Shown here: piece after piece, positions 44,009 to 51,665 of the stretch
Layout: each line of letters opens with the position of its first letter
Numbering within the stretch: the first letter of the stretch is position 1
Source: Armatimonadota bacterium
Lineage (GTDB): Bacteria; Bacillota; Desulfotomaculia; Desulfotomaculales; Nap2-2B
Direction of reading: 5' to 3'
Length of the DNA: 59,062 nt
NCBI GenBank assembly: GCA_023511535.1
Contig: JAIMBK010000011.1
Span: 1 to 59,062, forward strand
The notes under the pieces: model-generated
Seen by the model: only the letters and a program-made list of their open reading frames with translations
Database searches by the model: none
Told to the model about the DNA's origin: nothing
Made by a program: the position numbers and the translations under genes

Positions 44009-45094
44009 ATGATGGAAGAAAGAACTGCCCTCGTGCGCCAAAAACTCGCCGGCATGCTTGGTCCGGAAAACGTCTCCGGGGAAGGGGACGCCATCCTGGC
44101 CAAACCCGGAAACGCCGGGGAACTGGCCGGAGTCCTCGCCCTGGCCTGGAACGAAGGGCTGGACATTGACTGCCGGCGCTACACGGTGGGTCCGGCCGCC
44201 GTTTCCGGGCTCAAGGAAAAGGTCATCCTTTCGCTGGAAAGGATGAACAAAATCCACTCTTTCGACCGGGAAACCCACTCCCTGGTCGCGGAGCCGGCGG
44301 CGGCCATGGAGGATATCGCCGCTTTTGCCACGGCCGCCGGGCTGGACTTTCCGGGGGAAAAATGCAGGCACGGCTTCGCCACCATCGGGGAAAACATTGC
44401 CTCGTGCTTTCGGGGAGGCGCACCCTTCTTCCAATGCCCCGTCGCCTGCCTGTGCGGCCTGGATATGGTCCTCTTAAACGGCGAGGCGGTCACGTCCGGC
44501 GGCGGCTGCGTCAATCTCATCGGCAACTACGAATTGACTTATATCCTCGGCGACCGGAGCGGCGAGCCCGCCGTCATCGCCGGCATTCACTTAAAACTGC
44601 TGCCAACCCCGGAAAAAGGCTTCGTCCTGGCCGCGTCTTTAAGGGAAATGTCAGTAATAACCGATGTTATTCTTACTTTGAAACCGTCTGGCGCCGCATT
44701 GCAGGAGGTGGTCGCCGTGGACGCTTCCGCCGGCATTCCGGCGGCCCATTACGCGAGAGATTTTTTCCCCGCGGAAAAGGATGGCGGAACCTACGCCATC
44801 TTTACCCTGCAGGGCGAACTATCGCAGATGGAGGCCGTTATCCGGGAAATTGAAGCGGCCTTGCAGGCAAATAAGCCGGGTGAATTCCTCGTCGCCGCCG
44901 CAACCCGGCAAAAGGAGCGTTTACTGCTGACCGTCCGCTCCCTGCTGGACGACCTGGAGAAAAACGATGGGCTTATGGAGATAACCGGTCAATTTCCTCC
45001 TCCTGAATTGAACCGGCAAAACCGGGTGTACCGTCTGGCAGCCGTGCAATGGCAAAAAAGCGGGGAATCATTTAAGGCTTATTACCTTCCGTGA
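44009..45094 (+). CDS. Divergent, shortened GlcD-like protein of the FAD-binding oxidoreductase type
   Basis: A 361-residue homologue of the glycolate oxidase/lactate dehydrogenase flavoprotein GlcD, which is normally about 460 residues and partners EtfAB. Recognisable pieces are ILSLERMNKIHSFD, LVAEPAAAMEDIAAFA, FATIGENIASCFRGG and GLDMVLLNGEAVTSGG. The FAD pyrophosphate loop (family P-R-G-A-G-T) is replaced by C-R-R-Y-T-V-G-P-A, and about 100 residues of the C-terminal substrate domain are gone. The frame is intact and codon use normal, so it is probably expressed as a divergent partner rather than decayed. Whether it binds FAD is doubtful. Confidence 0.75.
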   Translation: MMEERTALVRQKLAGMLGPENVSGEGDAILAKPGNAGELAGVLALAWNEGLDIDCRRYTVGPAAVSGLKEKVILSLERMNKIHSFDRETHSLVAEPAAAMEDIAAFATAAGLDFPGEKCRHGFATIGENIASCFRGGAPFFQCPVACLCGLDMVLLNGEAVTSGGGCVNLIGNYELTYILGDRSGEPAVIAGIHLKLLPTPEKGFVLAASLREMSVITDVILTLKPSGAALQEVVAVDASAGIPAAHYARDFFPAEKDGGTYAIFTLQGELSQMEAVIREIEAALQANKPGEFLVAAATRQKERLLLTVRSLLDDLEKNDGLMEITGQFPPPELNRQNRVYRLAAVQWQKSGESFKAYYLP

Positions 45095-45104
45095 TGAAAA
45101 ATGG

Positions 45105-45140
45105 GAAAAGGCGGGCGCCTGAACAAGCGCCCGCCTTTTC
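45105..45140 (+). terminator. Rho-independent terminator after the Etf operon
   Basis: GAAAAGGCGGGCGC pairs perfectly with GCGCCCGCCTTTTC (14-bp stem, 8-base loop). The A and T runs at the stem base could let it work in both directions, ending the Etf operon and the convergent vapC. Confidence 0.85.
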
Positions 45141-45203
45141 CGGACTTCATCCGGGATAACCGCCAGCCGATCGTTAATTTTCGACAGCCGCAACCTGTTG
45201 GTT

Positions 45204-45617
45204 TCATGGAATACAGGGAATGCCAAGCAACCTGAAGTGGCGGTCGAAGGTAGCCATAGCCGGTATCCCGGTGTTCTTTAAGATGGCGGCACTGGTAGCA
45301 TCGGTAAAAGTAATTTGATGATCGGAAAACTTGTCTAAGATCAACCCGGCATCCTTGATTATAGCCCAGTTTACCCAGGTTATCTCGGTAAACTTTGCTT
45401 CCACTTGTGTTTCTATAATATTAAGAAATTTCAAGGCTGCTCTCACCCCCAATTTCCGCATCAGAAGGGTATAAGTCTCGGAAAGAACAAGTTCGGATGT
45501 CACGAGAAGGGCACCCTGTTCCTCTAGATTCAGTATTACCTTGGCGGCCTCGGGATGATGCTGGTCGCCCCGGACCAGATAACCGAACCATACGCCGGTA
45601 TCAATGAAGACCTTCAC
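45204..45617 (-). CDS. PIN-domain toxin, VapC family
   Basis: A 137-residue PIN-domain ribonuclease. The acidic active-site residues are Asp6 (VFIDTGVW), Glu near 46 (LVLSETY) and Asp near 105 (TFTDATSAA) with a further Asp in ATFDRHF. VapC toxins cut specific RNAs and are held by their partner antitoxin. Its start overlaps the antitoxin stop by four bases. Classification is by motif; the target is unknown. Confidence 0.88.
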   Translation of the reverse strand: MKVFIDTGVWFGYLVRGDQHHPEAAKVILNLEEQGALLVTSELVLSETYTLLMRKLGVRAALKFLNIIETQVEAKFTEITWVNWAIIKDAGLILDKFSDHQITFTDATSAAILKNTGIPAMATFDRHFRLLGIPCIP

Positions 45618-45895
45618 CGCCCTGTTCCTCTTTTCATCGGGCCGTATATGATCTCGTCATGTTTTTCACCGGCTTCAAAGCAATCCGGTCCCCCTTCGAA
45701 AATTCCCATCGCCTTCAGAACGGGGTTCTGTTCTGGAGAGGTCTTCCGCCGCTTTTCCTGTTCCAGGTACTGGGACAAAGCCCTGCGCAGGATCTCCGAC
45801 TCTGAAATCTTTAAACGCAATGAGCAATTTTTTAATTCTCTACTGAGTGTAAGCGGCAGATACAATTGGCGCCTGATCATCTTCATATCTCCCAT
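45614..45895 (-). CDS. Antitoxin with ribbon-helix-helix domain (VapB-like)
   Basis: A 93-residue protein whose first 45 residues (MIRRQLYLPLTLSRELKNCS, then ISESEILRRALSQYL) form a ribbon-helix-helix DNA-binding domain; the rest is the toxin-binding tail. I start it at the ATG behind AGGAGGGC. It likely neutralises the adjacent PIN toxin and represses the operon from the palindrome just upstream. Confidence 0.8.
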   Translation of the reverse strand: MGDMKMIRRQLYLPLTLSRELKNCSLRLKISESEILRRALSQYLEQEKRRKTSPEQNPVLKAMGIFEGGPDCFEAGEKHDEIIYGPMKRGTGR

Positions 45896-45928
45896 ATTTA
45901 AGCCCTCCTTTTCCAACATTATAACCTT

Positions 45929-45959
45929 ATGGTGTATAAATTTCAACTTTATACACCAT
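45929..45959. promoter_or_regulatory. 12-bp inverted repeat, likely VapBC operator
   Basis: ATGGTGTATAAA and its exact complement are separated by seven bases, centred about 50 bases upstream of the antitoxin start. Toxin-antitoxin operons of this kind are usually autoregulated from such sites. Confidence 0.7.
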
Positions 45960-46105
45960 CGCTTAATGTATTAATAGCCAGTCCCTTGGCCGAGCCGGGG
46001 TCGAGCCGGCAACCCGGAGAACTTTTTCCCGGCTCTGCGGCGCCGCTGCAGGGTGGTTCTTCAAAGATCTTTATCAACACGTCCTGAAATTTCGGGGCGT
46101 GATTT

Positions 46106-46121
46106 TTTTGGACGTCCAAAA
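46106..46121. repeat. 16-bp perfect palindrome upstream of the TauE promoter
   Basis: TTTTGGACGTCCAAAA is fully symmetric and lies 12 bases before the -35 box of the TauE/SafE promoter. It is a candidate binding site for a dimeric regulator. Confidence 0.6.
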
Positions 46122-46132
46122 TGCGAAAACCA

Positions 46133-46162
46133 TTGCCAATAGATGTTCATAAATGTTACAAT
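46133..46162 (+). promoter_or_regulatory. Sigma-A promoter of the TauE/SafE gene
   Basis: TTGCCA and TACAAT are 18 bases apart, about 95 bases before the start codon. Confidence 0.6.
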
Positions 46163-46172
46163 TAAATCAAAT

Positions 46173-46193
46173 ATATGTGCAGCGTGCACATAT
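46173..46193. promoter_or_regulatory. 21-bp inverted repeat at the TauE transcription start
   Basis: ATATGTGCA and its complement are separated by GCG. The site sits just downstream of the -10 box, where a repressor would block transcription. The core TGTGCA-N3-TGCACA resembles sites of Crp/Fnr-like dimers, but the true binder is not known. Confidence 0.65.
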
Positions 46194-46255
46194 GGAGATT
46201 GCCGGAAAGAAACTGAAAATCCGCTTATTTTCAACTTGGAGAGGAGGTTATTTAA

Positions 46256-47224
46256 ATGTTTTTCCCGGTTTCCGGAGTCGAGGTTCACCCTGTCATTCCC
46301 CCGCTGGTTGCCTTTTTGGTCTCTTCCCTGACCGCGCCCGCCGGGGTCTCGGGAGCCTTTTTACTGCTTCCCTTTCAAATGAGCGTTTTAAACTATACGA
46401 GCCCATCCGTCAGTCCGACCAACCTGATCTATAACATCGTCGCCATTCCCGGCGGGCTGTACCGCTTCATCAAGGAGGGCCGCATGGCCTGGCCCCTGAC
46501 CTGGGTCGTCATTATCGGAACCCTGCCGGGTGTTTTTCTGGGATCCTGGATCCGGATTGCCTGCCTGCCGGACCCCAGGGCGTTTAAGCTCTTTGTCGGT
46601 TGCGTGCTGCTCTACCTGGGAGCCAGGCTCGCAACTGAATTCACCGGCGGCTCCAAAAAGCAGAAAGCAGTGAACAAAGACCTGGACCGGAAATTCAAGG
46701 AGCGGATCTCCCAAATCAAGGCCGAGACCAGCAAGAAGATTGCCGCCGGCCTTCCCGCCGACGCCGTCGTCAAGACCAGGTCCTTTTCCCTTAAGAAAAT
46801 TGAGTATGAATTCTGGGGAGAGACCTATTCCTTTCCGACCATGGCCATCTTTATCCTGGCCCTGGCGGTCGGCTTGATCGGGGGAGTCTACGGGATCGGC
46901 GGCGGGGCCATCATCGCGCCGTTCTGCGTCTCCATTCTCGGTCTGCCGGTCTACACGGTGGCCGGCGCCGCCCTGGCCGGCACCTTTTTAACCTCCATCG
47001 CCGGGGTTGCTTTTTATTCGGTACTGGCCATGACCGCCGCGGGTTCAACCGCCAACGTAGCGCCGGACTGGCTTTTAGGAGCCCTGTTCGGGGCCGGGGG
47101 CCTGCTGGGGACATACTGCGGCGCCTATATCCAAAAGTATCTGAAAGAAACCATTGTTAAGGGAATTATGGCGGCATTAATCCTCTTCCTGGCGCTAAGA
47201 TATATTTTGCAGTTTTTCATTTAG
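46256..47224 (+). CDS. TauE/SafE family anion exporter
   Basis: A 322-residue membrane protein with about eight helices in two repeats. Family sequences are PPLVAFLVSSLTAPAGVSGA in the first half and GLIGGVYGIGGGAIIAPF in the second. A charged cytoplasmic loop (about 125-180) separates the halves. TauE/SafE proteins export or take up sulfite, sulfonates or other small anions. It is followed by a PadR regulator and an oxyanion-binding protein. Confidence 0.88.
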   Translation: MFFPVSGVEVHPVIPPLVAFLVSSLTAPAGVSGAFLLLPFQMSVLNYTSPSVSPTNLIYNIVAIPGGLYRFIKEGRMAWPLTWVVIIGTLPGVFLGSWIRIACLPDPRAFKLFVGCVLLYLGARLATEFTGGSKKQKAVNKDLDRKFKERISQIKAETSKKIAAGLPADAVVKTRSFSLKKIEYEFWGETYSFPTMAIFILALAVGLIGGVYGIGGGAIIAPFCVSILGLPVYTVAGAALAGTFLTSIAGVAFYSVLAMTAAGSTANVAPDWLLGALFGAGGLLGTYCGAYIQKYLKETIVKGIMAALILFLALRYILQFFI

Positions 47225-47234
47225 GGGTTAAACT

Positions 47235-47267
47235 AAAGGTACCGGGATGCCTTTTCCCGGTACCTTT
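47235..47267. terminator. Perfect 12-bp hairpin after the TauE gene
   Basis: AAAGGTACCGGG and its complement flank a 9-base loop. No clear T run follows, so it may be a terminator using the TTT of the stem or an operator for the PadR gene 26 bases downstream. Confidence 0.6.
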
Positions 47268-47292
47268 GCCTGATCAAAGGGTTGGAGGCAGG

Positions 47293-47709
47293 ATGATGGG
47301 AAGCGGCAAGTTGCAGGATGTCCCGCTCCTTGGGTTATCCACGGAAAAAATGTTTCAGCCGACCATGCTGATGTTTATCTGCCGGAAGCCGGCACACGGG
47401 TATGAGCTGATTCAAAAACTGAGCGAGTACGGGTTTGCCGAAGGGGAAGTCGAGCCCGCCACCATTTACCGGCACCTCCGCCGGATGGAGGAAGCCGGCT
47501 ACGTAAAATCACGCTGGGAGACGGGCGGAACGGGACCGGCGCGGCGCCTGTACGAAATTACCCCGGCCGGAAAAGAACAACTGCTGGCCTGGGGGGAGCT
47601 GTTGCGGAGAAGAAAGGAAAAGCTGGAGGAGTTTCTGCAATTATTTGATCCAATTATGGATGAAGTCCACCGGAACCGGGACGGGGGCGAAAAAGATGGC
47701 CAACAGTGA
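47293..47709 (+). CDS. PadR family transcriptional regulator
   Basis: A 138-residue winged-helix repressor. KPAHGYELIQKLSEYGF, EPATIYRHLRRMEEAGY and P-A-R-R-L-Y-E-I-T-P-A-G are the PadR signature, and the C-terminal helices serve for dimerisation. The ATG at 47293 has GGAGG upstream. Its stop overlaps the next gene, so the regulator and a WtpA-like protein are translated together. It may repress the upstream TauE gene. Confidence 0.9.
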   Translation: MMGSGKLQDVPLLGLSTEKMFQPTMLMFICRKPAHGYELIQKLSEYGFAEGEVEPATIYRHLRRMEEAGYVKSRWETGGTGPARRLYEITPAGKEQLLAWGELLRRRKEKLEEFLQLFDPIMDEVHRNRDGGEKDGQQ

Positions 47710-48523
47710 AAACACCTTGAAATTCATTCAGGCGGCCGCCCTGCGCCATCCCTTTAAGGAATGCATCCGCCAGTTTTGGAAAAAGCACCCCGGCGTCAAC
47801 GTGGAGCTGAAGACGGCGGGATCCAGGAAATGTGCCCGGATGGTCATTGAGGGAGCCGACGTCGACCTGATCGGACTGGCCGATCCGGCGGTATTCGCCG
47901 AACTTTTGGTGCCGCATTTTGTTGACGACTACTACGTGATTGCGACGGACCAGATCGTGATCACCTATGACGATTTCTCCCGCAGAAGCAGGGAAATCAA
48001 CTCCAACAACTGGGTGGATATCTTGCTTTCCGGGGAAGTTCGCTTTGCCCGGGCCGACCACAAGACGGTGCCCTGCGGCTACCGGACGCTAATGGTATGG
48101 CAGCTGGCGGAGAAATATTATCAAAGGCCGGGGATTTACCAGCGCCTTTGCGACAAGTCCGTGCCGGAAGACGATTTTCAGAGCGTGACGGACCTGACGG
48201 CAGCCGTAATGGAAGGAAGAGCCGACTACGCTTTTCAATATCTCTCCGTGGCCAGGCAGTTCGGGTTGAATTACATTAAACTGCCCGCCCGGATCAACCT
48301 GTCCAATCCCGCCCATGCGGGCTTCTACAGCGAAGCCACGGTGGTGATCTGGGAAAAAAGCTATTCTCCAAAACCGGTTATTATCAAAGGCGCTCCGATC
48401 GAGTTCGCGGTTGCGGCGGCCAAACACTCCCGGCGAAAAGAGCTGGCTGAATCCTTTATCGCCTTTGTCACCGGCAAGGAAGGAGGCGCCGTTCTGGAGA
48501 AGTGCGGTCTGATACCCTGCTAA
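47696..48523 (+). CDS. WtpA-like tungstate/molybdate-binding protein without signal peptide
   Basis: A 275-residue protein resembling the WtpA/ModA group of extracellular tungstate and molybdate-binding proteins: ADVDLIGLADPAVFAELLVP, the N-N-W-x-D-I-L segment and the C-G-Y-R-T-L-M-V-W-Q-L-A-E stretch correspond to parts of WtpA that surround the anion site. The start ATG at 47696 is followed by a charged segment and no hydrophobic signal or lipobox, so it should stay in the cytoplasm. No permease or ATPase gene follows. It overlaps the PadR gene, which suggests a role as sensor or anion store for that regulator. Confidence 0.75.
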   Translation: MANSENTLKFIQAAALRHPFKECIRQFWKKHPGVNVELKTAGSRKCARMVIEGADVDLIGLADPAVFAELLVPHFVDDYYVIATDQIVITYDDFSRRSREINSNNWVDILLSGEVRFARADHKTVPCGYRTLMVWQLAEKYYQRPGIYQRLCDKSVPEDDFQSVTDLTAAVMEGRADYAFQYLSVARQFGLNYIKLPARINLSNPAHAGFYSEATVVIWEKSYSPKPVIIKGAPIEFAVAAAKHSRRKELAESFIAFVTGKEGGAVLEKCGLIPC

Positions 48524-48563
48524 AAACGGGTGCGGGAGAGCAACCGGACGGGATGCCGGCCTT

Positions 48564-49769
48564 TCACCCGCCCTTTTTCCGGATCAGTCCGGCCAGCTTT
48601 TCGTATGTGCCGTAGAACAATTTCGTGTGTTTGGCCAGCACCGGGCTGACGAAGGCCAGAACAAGAACGTACAGGGCGGCAAAAGCGGTAAATTGCTTGC
48701 TCAATCCCGCCGAAACCGCGAATCCCGCCACAATGATGGAAAATTCACCCCTGGCGATGATGGTGAAGGCCACATTAAACGCCCTTCTCTTCCTGTACCC
48801 GGCCAGCCAGGAGGCGATGAGACCGGTGATGACGTTGCCTGCCACCGTCATGACGATTGCCGCGGCGGACAGCACAACCACATCGTTAAAGGACTGGTAA
48901 TCGATAGCCATGCCGAAGGAGAAAAAAAACACGGAGCCGAACAAGTCGCGCATCGGCATGATCATCTGAACGATCCGGTGGTTGTGGGAAGTCTCGGCCA
49001 GCACCAGCCCGAGCAGCAGGGCGCCGATTGCCTCGGCGATGTGAAGCCTTTCCGCCAGAACGCCGATCAACAAGAGCAGGGTGAAAATGGCGACCACGAA
49101 GGTTTCCGTGTTCCGCAAGGAGAGCCTCTTGTCGAGCACGGCGCCCAGGCGCTTGCCGAACAAAATGATTGCGGTTATGAAGCCGGCAATGACAATGACA
49201 TTGAGTAAAACCTTTCCCGGACTGAAACCGCCCGCCAGGGCCATTCCCGAAAGAACGGACAGGTAGACGGCAATGAACACATCTTCAAAAACCATGATCC
49301 CGAGGATCAACTCGGTTTCCGGGTTGGCCGCCCGTTTCAGGTCCACCAGCATCTTGGTTATCATTGCGCTGCTCGATATGCCCGTTATACCTGCAACCAC
49401 CAGCGCTTCGGCCCAGGAATCGAAGAATATCCAGCCAAACCCGAGTCCCCTGGCAAAATTCAAGGCCACATAGAGAACGCCGCCCTTAAAAAGGCTCTTC
49501 CCCGCTTCCACCATTTTGCCGGCGGAAAACTCGAGCCCCAGGTAAAAAAGCATCAGCAATACGCCGAGCCTCGAAAGCAGCTCGATGGACTCCGTGTCGG
49601 AGACCAGTTTTAAAGAGAATGTCCCCGCGTCGGGGGCATGAGGACCTGTCAGCATGCCGAAGAGAAGGAGAAATGGAATGGAGGAAAAATTGATTTTAGA
49701 GGACAGCCAGTGGGCTATGGTAATAAAAACAAAGGCCAGGCCCACGTTCAGAATGATATCGGAAGCCAC
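48564..49769 (-). CDS. Cation/proton antiporter, KhtU/CPA2 type
   Basis: A 401-residue membrane antiporter with about twelve helices. The GVLLMLFYLGLEFSAGKMVE, the helix with ITGISSSAMITKML and the RGEFSIIVAGF segments are typical of the CPA2 family that includes KefB and KhtU. It probably exports potassium or other monovalent cations. The TrkA-C protein at 50395 (minus) is its likely regulatory subunit, as KhtT is for KhtU, though about 600 bases separate them. Confidence 0.9.
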   Translation of the reverse strand: MASDIILNVGLAFVFITIAHWLSSKINFSSIPFLLLFGMLTGPHAPDAGTFSLKLVSDTESIELLSRLGVLLMLFYLGLEFSAGKMVEAGKSLFKGGVLYVALNFARGLGFGWIFFDSWAEALVVAGITGISSSAMITKMLVDLKRAANPETELILGIMVFEDVFIAVYLSVLSGMALAGGFSPGKVLLNVIVIAGFITAIILFGKRLGAVLDKRLSLRNTETFVVAIFTLLLLIGVLAERLHIAEAIGALLLGLVLAETSHNHRIVQMIMPMRDLFGSVFFFSFGMAIDYQSFNDVVVLSAAAIVMTVAGNVITGLIASWLAGYRKRRAFNVAFTIIARGEFSIIVAGFAVSAGLSKQFTAFAALYVLVLAFVSPVLAKHTKLFYGTYEKLAGLIRKKGG

Positions 49770-49923
49770 CCGGACTGATTCCCCCTAAAACACATTGTTT
49801 ATTAATTAAATCCGGTTCACGCCGTTTACCCGCTTCCATCCGGAAAAAAACGTTTACATATTGTAGATTATCTGTTTCCGTTGCTTTTTCCGGAAAACCG
49901 GCCGAGAAAACACTTTACTTTCG

Positions 49924-50085
49924 TCACTTTTTCCTGCGTCTGCCGGTGCGCCGCACACCGGCGCCGTTTTCCGATCCGCCCCGCCAGATGCTTGCGGCAA
50001 ACATCCATTCCCCTAATAAAAAACATGGCCATCGTAAAAACCCCCATAATAAAAAAGCGAGCACAGCGAAATAAACTGTACCCAC
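49924..50085 (-). CDS. Possible small membrane protein downstream of riboswitch
   Basis: A candidate 53-residue open frame from a GTG: a hydrophobic segment (VYFAVLAFLLWGFLRWPCFL) followed by a basic tail. It lies 20 bases after the end of the c-di-GMP riboswitch on the same strand. The ribosome binding site is weak and I recognise no family. The longer frame reading through the riboswitch is not meaningful. Confidence 0.35.
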   Translation of the reverse strand: MGTVYFAVLAFLLWGFLRWPCFLLGEWMFAASIWRGGSENGAGVRRTGRRRKK

Positions 50086-50104
50086 CCCGGCATAGTGTCC
50101 CGCA

Positions 50105-50198
50105 ACCCTTGCAGCCTGGCGATCATTGCCGCTCCTGACGGCTTTAGACCCATGGCTTTGGCGCCCCCGGCTTTCGCCGGGTTTACCCCAACCGAAGA
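50105..50198 (-). ncRNA. Cyclic di-GMP-I (GEMM-I) riboswitch
   Basis: On the minus strand: GGGGTAAACC, then a six-pair stem capped by GAAA, then GGGCGCCAAAGCC, GGGTCTAA, a small hairpin and GCCAGGCTGC. The order and sequence match the GEMM-I aptamer (GGGCAAACC, GAAA tetraloop, GACGCAAAGCC, GGCCTAA, the second helix). It lies upstream of a possible small membrane protein and the antiporter. No clear expression platform could be drawn by eye. Confidence 0.85.
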
Positions 50199-50394
50199 TT
50201 AATAATTTTTTTTGCCTAACTTTCAAAAAACCCGGTTATCCTCGACCGGCTCTACCTGCCCTCACCGGGAGCCGCCCGTCCGGCATTCCGCTCCCTTTGC
50301 TCAAAAATTTTCATTCCTCTGATGGTGCCGCGGTTGCTGCATAAGAACTCATTAAGCGTGGTCAGGCGATTCGGACCCGGATGGGGTGCTGAGA

Positions 50395-50904
50395 TCAACT
50401 CCCGGCCCCTTCAAACATCTTTTCAAAGGCTTTCATCTTGTCGCCCCTCCCGGCGGCGATGATGGTATGTCCGGGCTGAAAAACGTAGCCCGGCCCGGGA
50501 TTGATCTGGACGACCTCCTTGAGGCCTCCCCCTTTATCCTCCATAACCGCGATAACAATAATGCCGTGGTTCTTCCGCAAGCCCATATCGCCGATACTTT
50601 TACCCGCAATTTCCGACCTTGCTCCGACCTTGAGCCACTCGATGCGCAGGCCGGAGATGGCCGTATCCAGGCGGTCAAGGCGGCGGGGCTTGTAAAAAGC
50701 GCCTCCGATGATCGAGCCCAACTGGCGCGACTCCTGGTCCGTCAGGCTGACGGCGGCGACGGGATCATCGTCATCCCCGGCAAAGTAGTAAAGGTCCCTG
50801 GTACCGTCGTCGTGGATAATTACGGCAATCTGCTCGCCGTTTTCCAGGTTGAGCTGGTACTTTTTGCCCAGCCCCGGCAGTTCCGCTTCCCTTATATCGG
50901 TCAT
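50395..50904 (-). CDS. TrkA-C domain antiporter regulatory subunit (KhtT-like)
   Basis: A 169-residue protein: an N-terminal domain beginning TDIREAELPGLGKKYQL, as in KhtT, and a C-terminal TrkA-C (RCK-C) domain from about 75 containing G-A-R-S-E-I-A-G-K-S-I-G-D and P-G-P-G-Y-V-F-Q-P-G-H-T-I. It controls cation/proton antiporters; KhtT is known to sense pH and bind c-di-AMP. The start is the ATG behind AGGAGGC; the longer frame is not supported. Confidence 0.88.
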   Translation of the reverse strand: MTDIREAELPGLGKKYQLNLENGEQIAVIIHDDGTRDLYYFAGDDDDPVAAVSLTDQESRQLGSIIGGAFYKPRRLDRLDTAISGLRIEWLKVGARSEIAGKSIGDMGLRKNHGIIVIAVMEDKGGGLKEVVQINPGPGYVFQPGHTIIAAGRGDKMKAFEKMFEGAGS

Positions 50905-51070
50905 AAAAAGCCTCCTCGTAAGAAGCTGCTCCTGGCGCTTCAAACTCCCGCTAGTAAGATTATATCTGGAATCAGCCCAAAATACTACTCCTCCGCCGGC
51001 CATTATCCTGCAGCCGTTCCAATCTTTGTCCGCACCCCAGATAAAAAAAAGAAGCCCGGAGGCTCTTCAA

Positions 51071-51454
51071 TTAATTCGTAAGCGGACTTTCAATTAGAGT
51101 GGCAAAGATAAACTCGTGAACGTGGCCATCATCCTTGGTTGTGGTCCCCTCGACAAAATGAACATGCTTGCCGTCGCCAACGTTAATGTCAGGCCCCGTT
51201 TCAACTGCGATTTCTTGGAGATGGTCTTCAAAAAAATCTGTATTTGTAAAGAGGCCGTGCTTGTGCAGCCAGCCCGGCAAGGGTATTACCTGGCTGGTAA
51301 CCCCCGCAAAACGGTGATTGTGTCTTTCTTCATTTTCCTCCGCCAGTTTTGTGCTTCCCAGGTATTCGTGCACGTGGGTCTGAGATTTTTCGGGCTGGTT
51401 GGGAACCGGAAATTTTGCATGCTCCGCCTTGCCGCTCAAATCGTTTATTTCCAT
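51071..51454 (-). CDS. YmaF family protein
   Basis: A 127-residue histidine-rich protein. THVHEYLGSTKLAEE, the H-N-H-R-F-A-G-V-T-S-Q-V segment, GKHVHFVEGTT and DDGHVHEFIFATLI are the hallmark of the YmaF family of Firmicutes. The repeated H-V-H pairs suggest metal binding. Its ATG follows GGGAGGG; the long upstream frame runs through repeat DNA and is not coding. Function is unknown. It is the last gene of the orange-protein-like operon, separated by repeats. Confidence 0.85.
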   Translation of the reverse strand: MEINDLSGKAEHAKFPVPNQPEKSQTHVHEYLGSTKLAEENEERHNHRFAGVTSQVIPLPGWLHKHGLFTNTDFFEDHLQEIAVETGPDINVGDGKHVHFVEGTTTKDDGHVHEFIFATLIESPLTN

Positions 51455-51528
51455 AATTACCCTCCCTTCTCCTGCACAATATTTCAGCCCGGCCGCTGAT
51501 GTGACATTACAGCATATAATTTGCGCAC

Positions 51529-51665
51529 AGACACGGGAAAGACACGGGGACACGGGGACGGTTCCGCTGTCTTTCCCCGCAAGACACGGGGACGGTTCCG
51601 CTGTCTTACCTCTCTTCCGACGCAAGACACGGGGACGGTTCCGCTGTCTCACCTCTCTTCCGACG
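51529..51665. repeat. GACACGGGGACGGTTCC repeats, including a 43-bp tandem duplication
   Basis: Two head-to-tail 43-bp units (51580-51622 and 51623-51665) differ at one base; a third, shorter and more diverged copy lies at 51529-51576. Each unit can fold as AGACA ... TGTCT. The second full unit contains the stop codon and last codons of the ATPase gene (51649), so the duplication copied the gene end. The core matches a repeat type common in Firmicutes intergenic DNA. Confidence 0.85.

Larger units (their letters stand above)
49770..50394. other. Gap holding a riboswitch, a possible small gene and a repeat piece
   Basis: Between the antiporter and its regulatory subunit. It contains the c-di-GMP-I riboswitch, a possible small open frame, and at 50306-50340 a weak copy of the dispersed repeat end (TTTTCATTCCTCTGATG, then GTGCCGC). 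Nothing else is recognised. Confidence 0.5.

Noticed and set aside
51529..51665. CRISPR-like repeats
   Set aside because: Only two to three units with no unique spacers between them; the 43-bp units are head-to-tail duplicates.
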